This document shows, piece by piece, positions 1 through 5,215 of a stretch of DNA of 9,908 nt. The notes below the pieces were generated by a model that worked only from the letters and a program-made list of their open reading frames with translations, did no database searches and had not been told where the DNA came from. Source of the stretch: Candidatus Firestoneibacteriota bacterium (lineage in GTDB: Bacteria; Oederibacteriota; JAAXVQ01); the NCBI GenBank assembly GCA_013335425.1, contig JAAXVQ010000049.1, positions 1 through 9,908 on the forward strand, given 5' to 3'. Each line of letters opens with the position of its first letter. The first letter of the stretch is position 1. A program made the position numbers and the translations under genes.

Positions 1-280
1 CCGCCTCGAGCAGGTTGAGGATCAGGCGGATCATCAATTCCTTCTGCGCCGGATCAGAGGCGGCGATGAGCAGGGCCAACGCCACCAGGGCCTTGTTGTC
101 GAAACGGATCGCATCGAGCAGGCCAGTAGTCTGCAGATAGAGCAGGAAAAGCAGCGAGCCGATCCGCTTGTTGCCGTCGCTGAAGGGATGATCCTTAATA
201 GCGAAGTAGAGGAGATGGGCCGCTTTTTCCTCGACGCTCACCGCGGTGGTGAGTGCGCCTCCGGCGCCGCCCTTTCCCAT
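1..280 (-). CDS. Fic/DOC family protein, C-terminal part, 5'-truncated
   Basis: The minus frame carries the Fic motif HPFSDGNKR (bases 190-164) followed by IGSLLFLLYLQ. Just before it stands SVEEKAAHLLYFAIKDH (from base 238), which is typical of Fic proteins that resemble death-on-curing toxins or accompany RhuM. Fic enzymes transfer AMP or another phosphate-containing group from a nucleotide to a target protein; the motif His is the catalytic base, and it and the phosphate-binding residues are present. The part after the motif ends LMIRLILNLLEA, which resembles the family C-terminus, so the stop codon probably lies just beyond the left edge. Upstream of base 238 similarity fades and the frame (ATG at 280, open to 347) runs antisense to an FN3 gene. 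The N-terminal half is therefore missing and the remnant is probably inactive. GC is about 62% over the first 120 bases, above the rest of the window. The family call is firm; the start is arbitrary. Confidence 0.8.
   Translation of the reverse strand, partial: MGKGGAGGALTTAVSVEEKAAHLLYFAIKDHPFSDGNKRIGSLLFLLYLQTTGLLDAIRFDNKALVALALLIAASDPAQKELMIRLILNLLEA
235..258. other. Apparent junction between truncated Fic gene and truncated FN3 gene
   Basis: Fic similarity on the minus strand stops at about 238, and FN3 similarity on the plus strand starts at about 255. Neither gene shows a credible 5' end, ribosome binding site or promoter here. The 10-base palindrome CACCGCGGTG (239-248) sits inside the gap. 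Base composition also drops going right. The join may be a real rearrangement or a chimeric assembly join; the sequence alone cannot say which. Confidence 0.5.
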
Positions 281-1232
281 AAGACTCACTCCCGGCGATC
301 GAACCGTGAGCATCCTTTGGCGTTTTGTATCCACGGACGTAACCAGCTACACCATTTACCGTGCCTCCATTTCAGGCTCATATACCGAACCGTTGGCGGC
401 CAATATCGCCTCTAAAATCACTTATTATGTCGACAACACCCTGACGTCCCGCAATCTGCCGCCGATTATAAACACCCAAACTTACTTTTACACCATGACG
501 GCGGTCAACGACGCCGGGGAGAGTTCCCGGTCGGCGGAATACAGCGTCATCCCCTCTAAGCCCAGTCAATTGCCCGATAACCCCGCCATCCGGACCAGCT
601 ATTTGCGCCGTAGCGTCTCACTGGGCTGGGACGCCTCCATCTCCATGGAAGGCAACGGCGGTTACCCCATCGTCGGCTATAACATCTACCGCAGCCAGGA
701 TGGCGGATCATCTTTCCGTTGGCTGGAAGGCTCGGGAATCCCACCCGCGACCATACCTTTGCCCGCAGGCAATTCCACCCCTGCCTTGTCGTATCTTGAT
801 TTGGATATTGCTTACGGCAACGTTTATGAGTACCGGATCCAGGCATTGGATTTTGACAGCCTTCACAACATCAGTCATGAGGGCACGGCTTATTTGATCG
901 CCCGTGTGCCGGTGGATTTTCCCAACAACCGGATGGATGTGCTGCGCAATGCCTTTAATCCGGCCAAAGGCGAATCCGTACCCGTGACCCTATCGGAAGT
1001 TCAGCCCGGGCATACCTGGGTGAAAATTTATAATCTGGCCGGAGAGCTGATTTGCACCTTATGGGAAGGGAACGTGGATGCCCAATATAACCCCGATTAT
1101 CCGTTTCTGCTCAATTTAGCCTGGGATGGCAAAAACAGCCGGGGTGAACTGGTGGCCAGCGGCGTTTATATCATACATGCGGAAGGGCAATCGCGTTACC
1201 ACCAAACGCGCAAAGTCGCAGTCATTAAATAA
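246..1232 (+). CDS. Fibronectin type III protein with C-terminal FlgD-like Ig domain, probably 5'-truncated
   Basis: The 328 residues visible contain two fibronectin type III repeats, about 5-105 (VTSYTIYRAS; TYFYTMTAVNDAGESS) and 107-222 (IVGYNIYRSQDGG; YEYRIQALDFDS). Residues about 228-328 form an Ig-like module of the FlgD/sorting-domain type: a NAFNPAKGESVPV entry, VKIYNLAGELICTL, WDGKNSRGELVASGVYII and a final RKVAVIK. Such modules usually end large secreted or surface proteins, so an exported adhesin or enzyme tail is likely, though the substrate or partner is unknown. The frame is open back only to a TAG near 216 and offers GTG codons at 246 and 249. There is no signal peptide, ATG or Shine-Dalgarno sequence. 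The protein probably continued N-terminally before the junction at about 240. The two FN3 repeats and the tail are sure; the start is a placeholder. Confidence 0.75.
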   Translation: MVSAPPAPPFPIRLTPGDRTVSILWRFVSTDVTSYTIYRASISGSYTEPLAANIASKITYYVDNTLTSRNLPPIINTQTYFYTMTAVNDAGESSRSAEYSVIPSKPSQLPDNPAIRTSYLRRSVSLGWDASISMEGNGGYPIVGYNIYRSQDGGSSFRWLEGSGIPPATIPLPAGNSTPALSYLDLDIAYGNVYEYRIQALDFDSLHNISHEGTAYLIARVPVDFPNNRMDVLRNAFNPAKGESVPVTLSEVQPGHTWVKIYNLAGELICTLWEGNVDAQYNPDYPFLLNLAWDGKNSRGELVASGVYIIHAEGQSRYHQTRKVAVIK

Positions 1233-1233
1233 T

Positions 1234-1289
1234 GCCGGTTTGCCGGCGCTTGAGCGCGACGGCCGGCTGCGTTAAAGTTCGAAACTTTT
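1234..1289 (+). terminator. Cluster of inverted repeats after the FN3 gene, possible terminator
   Basis: GCCGG (1234-1238) can pair with CCGGC (1243-1247) over a 4-base loop. GCCGGC at 1242-1247 can instead pair with GCCGGC at 1262-1267. A third hairpin, AAAGTT-CGA-AACTTT (1274-1288), ends in a short T run. The position right after the stop codon fits termination, but no strong GC stem is followed directly by a U tract, so the call is weak. Confidence 0.3.
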
Positions 1290-1326
1290 CGTTGCTTGCC
1301 TCTGTCTAATCAAAACGGAGGTAAAC

Positions 1327-2058
1327 GTGCGCATCTTTTCCTGGCCCCGCCGTTTAGGTCTGCATGCTTTGAGTTTGGTTTCGCCGCCGGCCTGTCCGGT
1401 TTGCCAAAAACCATTACCCAGACAAGGCCTTTCGATTCTCTGCGCGCGTTGCCGTCCGTCCCTCGCCCCACGATCGCTTTGCCTGCGTTGCGGGCGGGAA
1501 CTGCCCAAGCTGGCAGGGCTGGCAAATCATCAAGCTTTATCCTGCCGTTTCTGCCGCCCGTTGCACCCTAAGTTCCAAGGTATTATCTCTTTGGCACCTT
1601 ATCAGGGGACTTGGCGGGAAGCGGTTTTAACTTTCAAATCCCAACCCCAAAGCGATTTGACTTGGCAACTGGCTCATAAAATCCGGCGGATGGTAGAACG
1701 GTATTTTTCCTGGAAGACGATTCACGCCATCGTACCCGTGCCTGCCCGCCAAAACCGCGAAACCCATCCCGCTTATCGTCTGGCCCTGAACCTCTCTAGC
1801 ATAAGCCGACGTCCTTGTCTGCCCGTGCTTGCCTTTACTAAAAAAGTTCTCCCACAGCGCGGATTAACCCGCGGGGAACGCCTGCGCAATATGCGTCGAA
1901 CCCTGATTTCCCGACAACCTTTGCATGGGCAGACGGTTTTGGTGGTGGATGACGTCATGACCACCGGAGCCACGGTACAGGAATGCGCCCGCGCCCTTAA
2001 AAACGCAGGTGCGCAAGCGGTCTTCGCAGCTCTTTTGGCCCAGGGTACTCTCGAATAG
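1327..2058 (+). CDS. comF: ComF family phosphoribosyltransferase-like protein
   Basis: This 243-residue protein has the ComF layout. An N-terminal double zinc-binding region shows CPVC (C23, C26), CARC (C39, C42), CLRCG (C52, C55) and CRFC (C73, C76). A C-terminal type I phosphoribosyltransferase domain follows, with the PRPP-binding signature VLVVDDVMTTGAT at 204-216. The length is normal for the family. ComF proteins are cytoplasmic and are needed for DNA uptake in naturally competent bacteria; the GntX relatives act in using DNA or other nutrients, and the chemical reaction is not settled. The GTG start is supported by GGAGG at 1317-1321, five bases upstream. The loop after PVP reads RETHPAY where relatives usually have RGFNQ, while the later ERLRN element is kept. 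The gap to coaD is 78 bases and contains a promoter, so the two genes are probably transcribed separately as well. Confidence 0.88.
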   Translation: MRIFSWPRRLGLHALSLVSPPACPVCQKPLPRQGLSILCARCRPSLAPRSLCLRCGRELPKLAGLANHQALSCRFCRPLHPKFQGIISLAPYQGTWREAVLTFKSQPQSDLTWQLAHKIRRMVERYFSWKTIHAIVPVPARQNRETHPAYRLALNLSSISRRPCLPVLAFTKKVLPQRGLTRGERLRNMRRTLISRQPLHGQTVLVVDDVMTTGATVQECARALKNAGAQAVFAALLAQGTLE

Positions 2059-2062
2059 TTTC

Positions 2063-2091
2063 TTGTGAAGCCCGACCATTTACCTTATAAT
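2063..2091 (+). promoter_or_regulatory. Sigma70-like promoter before coaD
   Basis: TTGTGA (2063-2068) and a perfect TATAAT (2086-2091) are separated by 17 bases, placing a start site near 2098, about 39 bases before the coaD ATG. It begins just after the comF stop codon. The match is by eye and assumes a sigma70-like consensus in this organism. Confidence 0.5.
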
Positions 2092-2136
2092 AATCACCGT
2101 TGATTTTCGGCAAGCATCTCCATTTCCGAGGTTTGC

Positions 2137-2634
2137 ATGAAAACTCTGGCAATTTATCCCGGCACGTTCGACCCGCTGACTACCGGACATTTGGACCTGA
2201 TTCACCGTGCCTGCGGGCTTTTCTCGGAGGTGATTGTGGCCGTGGCCGGCAGCACGGCAAAAAAGCCGCTCTTCACGGCCGCCGAACGGGTCGCAATGAT
2301 CAAACAAGTGACCCGTAATCTGCCCAAAGTGGAGGTCGTGTCTTTTTCCGGACTACTGGTGGATTTTATGCGTTCGCGCCACGCGCATCTGGCTTTGCGC
2401 GGTTTGCGCGCCATCTCCGATTTTGAATACGAGTTCCAATTGGCGCAAATGAACCGCAAGCTTGACCCCGAATTTGAAATCGTCTATATGATGCCCGACG
2501 AACGCTATACCTACATCAGTTCCTCCTTGGTCAAGCAAGTCGCTTCCTTGGGCGGGGATGTATCCGCTTTCGTACCCAAGGAAATCCGCCCAAAACTGAC
2601 GGCCAAATTCAAACGGCAATCCCGCGGAGCATAA
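2137..2634 (+). CDS. coaD: Phosphopantetheine adenylyltransferase (CoaD)
   Basis: CoaD transfers AMP from ATP to 4'-phosphopantetheine to make dephospho-CoA, the penultimate step of coenzyme A synthesis in the cytoplasm. The 165 residues align by eye along their whole length with the E. coli enzyme, which is slightly shorter. AIYPGTFDPLTTGHLD (5-20) contains the nucleotide-binding TxGH motif; KKPLFTAAERV (42-52), LRGLRAISDFEYEFQLA (87-103) and ISSSLVKQVA (127-136) follow at the expected spacings. The T-T-G-H form replaces T-N-G-H of E. coli and is a common variant. The ATG is preceded by GAGG (2128-2131) with five bases between. A sigma70-like promoter lies upstream, and a stem-loop spans the stop codon. 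The gene seems complete and functional. Confidence 0.97.
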   Translation: MKTLAIYPGTFDPLTTGHLDLIHRACGLFSEVIVAVAGSTAKKPLFTAAERVAMIKQVTRNLPKVEVVSFSGLLVDFMRSRHAHLALRGLRAISDFEYEFQLAQMNRKLDPEFEIVYMMPDERYTYISSSLVKQVASLGGDVSAFVPKEIRPKLTAKFKRQSRGA

Positions 2635-2641
2635 ACTCCGC
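2624..2641 (+). other. Stem-loop across the coaD stop codon
   Basis: GCGGAG (2624-2629) pairs perfectly with CTCCGC (2636-2641) around the loop CATAAA, which includes the TAA stop. No T run follows, so it is not a classical terminator. It could reduce read-through or stabilise a cut 3' end between coaD and the transporter receptor gene. Confidence 0.35.
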
Positions 2642-2666
2642 AATAAACACATTGTCAGAGGACCCT

Positions 2667-4307
2667 ATGCGACGTCTGATTTATTTATCCGCGTGCTTGA
2701 GTTTAACCCTATTTACGGCGTGTCACGGCCGCCAGGCCCACGACCCGGTTCCTGACCCGGCCAAGACCTACCCCTTCACCCATGGTGATAGTTTAATCCA
2801 GGGCACCATCGCCGATCCCGCGATTTTAAATCCGGTGCTGGCTTCGGACTCGGCGTCCTTTGCGGTAACCGGTTTGGTTTTCAACAGCCTGTTACGCTAT
2901 GATAAAAATTTGAACTTGGAAGGGGAACTGGCAGAACGTTGGGAAGTTTCCCCGGACGGAAAATTAATCACCTTTCATTTGCGGAAAAACATCACGTTTC
3001 ATGACGGCCAACCCTTGACCGCGGCGGATGTTCAATTTACGTTGGAAACGTATCTAAACCCAAAAGTTAAAACCGCCTATCGGAGCAATTATACCTCCAT
3101 TTCAAAATTCAAGGCTTTGGATGCCTTGACGTTTAGGGTATGGTATCAAGAACCGTTTGCACCGGCTTTGCAAAGCCTGGCCGGCATGTCCATTTTGCCC
3201 AAGCATTTGCTTGCGGATAAGGACATCAATACGGCGGATGCCTTCAATAACCACCCCATCGGCAGCGGGCCTTATGTTTTTAAATCATGGAAACGGGCCG
3301 AAGCCGTGACTTTGGAATCCAACCCGCATTATTTCGAAGGGCGTCCGGGTCTGCAGCGTTTGATTTTCCGAATTATCCCGGATATGTCCGTGCAGTATTT
3401 GGAGTTGCAAAACGGGGCCTTGGACACTATGGACCTGACCCCCAGCCAATTCAACCGCGAAGGGAACCAACCCGCTTTTCTGCAACGCTTCAACAAATAC
3501 CGCTATCTGGCCCCGCAATATACCTACCTGGGATTTAATTTGAAAAATCCCCTTTTTCAGGATATCCGCGTTCGCCGCGCCATCGGTCTGGCCATCAACC
3601 GCCAAGCGCTGGTCGACAGCGTGCTGGAAGGCTTGGGCACCGTCGGCACCGGCCCCTACACGCCCAGTTCCTGGGCCTATCCGACGGATGCCCGAACCCT
3701 GCCGTTCGACCCCGCTGCGGCCAAACAGCTTTTAATGGAGGCCGGTTTTACCTACACTCCGGACGGCCGCCTTCAGAAAAACGGCAAGTCGGTCGCTTTT
3801 ACAATTTTAACCAATCAAGGCAACTTAAACCGCGAACAAACCGCCACCATTATCCAGGCGCAATTGAAAGCCATCGGCATGGATGTGCAAATCCGCATCA
3901 TTGCCTGGAGCTCACTGCTTTCGGAATTCATCAACAAGCGCAAGTTTGACGCCCTCATTATGGGTTGGAGCCTGGCTCAGGACCCGGATTTGTTTGATAT
4001 CTGGCATTCCTCCAAAACCGGCGAATTCGAATTCAATCATGTTTCCTATGTCAATCCCCAAGTCGACGCCTTGCTGGTCGAGGGGCGCCGTACCTTTGAT
4101 CCGGCCAGACGCATTGCCGTTTATCGCCAAGTTCATGCCCTAATTGCCGCGGATCTGCCGTACATTTTTCTCTATGTGCCTGACAGTTTGGTGACCGTAC
4201 ACCGCCGTGTTTTGGGCATCAAAGTGGAGAAAGCCGGCATCAGTTATAATTTCATTAAATGGTTTGTTCCCCGGGAATTCCAAAAATACCCGGAACAAAT
4301 CCAATAA
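2667..4307 (+). CDS. ABC transporter family 5 solute-binding lipoprotein (peptide/oligosaccharide type)
   Basis: The product (546 residues) is a receptor of the DppA/OppA class (SBP_bac_5 fold). It is expected to be lipid-anchored outside the inner membrane and to deliver ligand to Dpp/Opp-type permeases. The signal peptide is MRRLIYLSACLSLTLFTAC, with a lipobox-like LFTAC and the lipid cysteine at residue 19. Family features follow: LAERWEVSPDGK (88-99), then FHLRKNITFHDGQPLTAADV, and the later IRVRRAIGLAINRQALV. The ligand may be peptides, but relatives also bind oligosaccharides or metal complexes, and this cannot be read from sequence. I chose ATG 2667 because AGAGGA (2657-2662) precedes it and it starts directly at the charged end of the signal peptide; a TTG at 2652 is possible but less likely. 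The gene starts 32 bases after coaD. Its permeases are not adjacent but 3.8 kb downstream. Confidence 0.93.
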   Translation: MRRLIYLSACLSLTLFTACHGRQAHDPVPDPAKTYPFTHGDSLIQGTIADPAILNPVLASDSASFAVTGLVFNSLLRYDKNLNLEGELAERWEVSPDGKLITFHLRKNITFHDGQPLTAADVQFTLETYLNPKVKTAYRSNYTSISKFKALDALTFRVWYQEPFAPALQSLAGMSILPKHLLADKDINTADAFNNHPIGSGPYVFKSWKRAEAVTLESNPHYFEGRPGLQRLIFRIIPDMSVQYLELQNGALDTMDLTPSQFNREGNQPAFLQRFNKYRYLAPQYTYLGFNLKNPLFQDIRVRRAIGLAINRQALVDSVLEGLGTVGTGPYTPSSWAYPTDARTLPFDPAAAKQLLMEAGFTYTPDGRLQKNGKSVAFTILTNQGNLNREQTATIIQAQLKAIGMDVQIRIIAWSSLLSEFINKRKFDALIMGWSLAQDPDLFDIWHSSKTGEFEFNHVSYVNPQVDALLVEGRRTFDPARRIAVYRQVHALIAADLPYIFLYVPDSLVTVHRRVLGIKVEKAGISYNFIKWFVPREFQKYPEQIQ

Positions 4308-4311
4308 AATC

Positions 4312-5082
4312 ATGTCCTTAAAGATCTTTGCCAGAATTAGCTGGAAAGAAAAAGAACATTACGCACTCAAAGAGGGTGACCGTTTTCGCATTATAAATTC
4401 AGCACCTTATGAATTATGGGAACCGACCACCACGCTTGTACCCGCTGAGGAAATTCATTTATTAGCACCCGTCAAACCTTCGAAAATCATTGCCGTTGGG
4501 CTCAACTACCGCAATCACGCCCAAGAATTAAACATGCAATTGCCTTCGGTACCGCTGCTGTTTTTAAAGCCCCCAACCGCCGTGGCAAATCCCGAAGAAA
4601 ATATCGTTTGGCCGCTTATTTCAACACGCGTTGATTTCGAAGGCGAATTGGCCATGGTGATCGGCCGAAAAGCTAAAAATGTGTCCATAACATCCGCCAT
4701 GGATTATGTATTGGGGTTTACGCTGGCCAACGACATTACCGCGCGCGATTTACAAACTCAGGATGGTCAATGGACGCGTGCTAAAGGATTTGACGGTTTT
4801 TGCCCATTAGGACCCGTATTGGTGACGGAATTAGATTGGAATGAGTTTGAACTTAAAACCTATGTTGCAACCGAGTGCAGGCAAAGCGGAAAAATCAGCG
4901 ATTTGATATTTTCCTTGCCTGAAATATTGTCGTTTGCTTCTCAAGTAATGACGCTCTTGCCGGGAGACGTGATTCTCACTGGAACACCGTCAGGTATCGG
5001 GCCTCTGCAAACCGGGGAACAGGTAAGCATTACGGAAAAACAAATCGGGAGTTTAAAAAATCAGCTGATCCGCCAAGCCTAA
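4312..5082 (+). CDS. Fumarylacetoacetate hydrolase (FAH) family protein
   Basis: The 256-residue product is a cytoplasmic FAH-fold enzyme. It shows LNYRNHAQEL (64-73, with the candidate catalytic H69 and E72), DFEGELAMVIG (108-118, metal ligands E110 and E112), ANDITARDLQ (139-148, ligand D141), AKGFDGFCPLGP (157-168) and LPGDVILTGTPSGIG (216-230). The family binds Mg or Mn and includes acylpyruvate hydrolases, oxaloacetate tautomerases or decarboxylases, 2-hydroxyhepta-2,4-dienedioate isomerases and sugar-acid dehydratases; which reaction applies cannot be told. The frame stays open upstream into the receptor gene, but similarity starts near this ATG, 4 bases after the receptor stop. No clear ribosome binding site is seen, so translational coupling is likely. 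Lines sampled by hand give about 45% GC, lower than coaD or the permeases. It converges with the gene on the minus strand. Confidence 0.9.
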   Translation: MSLKIFARISWKEKEHYALKEGDRFRIINSAPYELWEPTTTLVPAEEIHLLAPVKPSKIIAVGLNYRNHAQELNMQLPSVPLLFLKPPTAVANPEENIVWPLISTRVDFEGELAMVIGRKAKNVSITSAMDYVLGFTLANDITARDLQTQDGQWTRAKGFDGFCPLGPVLVTELDWNEFELKTYVATECRQSGKISDLIFSLPEILSFASQVMTLLPGDVILTGTPSGIGPLQTGEQVSITEKQIGSLKNQLIRQA

Positions 5083-5215
5083 CCCTCATCACCTCCATGG
5101 GCCAACCTCCAATTTCGCATTAATCGCTTTTCAGTTATCGCGCCCGGAAAAACAACCACTCCAAGTTCTCTTGATCTGCGAAATAGTTTGCATGCAAAGG
5201 GAAACGCAACCTCGT

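Noticed and set aside
1296..1571. Plus- and minus-strand open frames overlapping the start of the ComF gene
   Set aside because: ComF zinc motifs and the PRPP signature fix the true frame; the others are shadows.
2652..2666. TTG start for the solute-binding protein
   Set aside because: It would put acidic residues in front of the signal peptide, and the ribosome binding site at 2657-2662 would fall inside the gene.
4207..4311. Longer start for the FAH-family protein, overlapping the receptor gene
   Set aside because: The extra residues are an out-of-frame reading of the receptor C-terminus; FAH-like sequence begins after ATG 4312.
5187..5198. 12-base perfect palindrome TTTGCATGCAAA between the convergent FAH and glycoside hydrolase genes
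   Set aside because: It is a single copy with no loop and no T run, so it is neither a clear terminator nor a supported operator; it could be chance in a 133-base spacer that shows nothing else.
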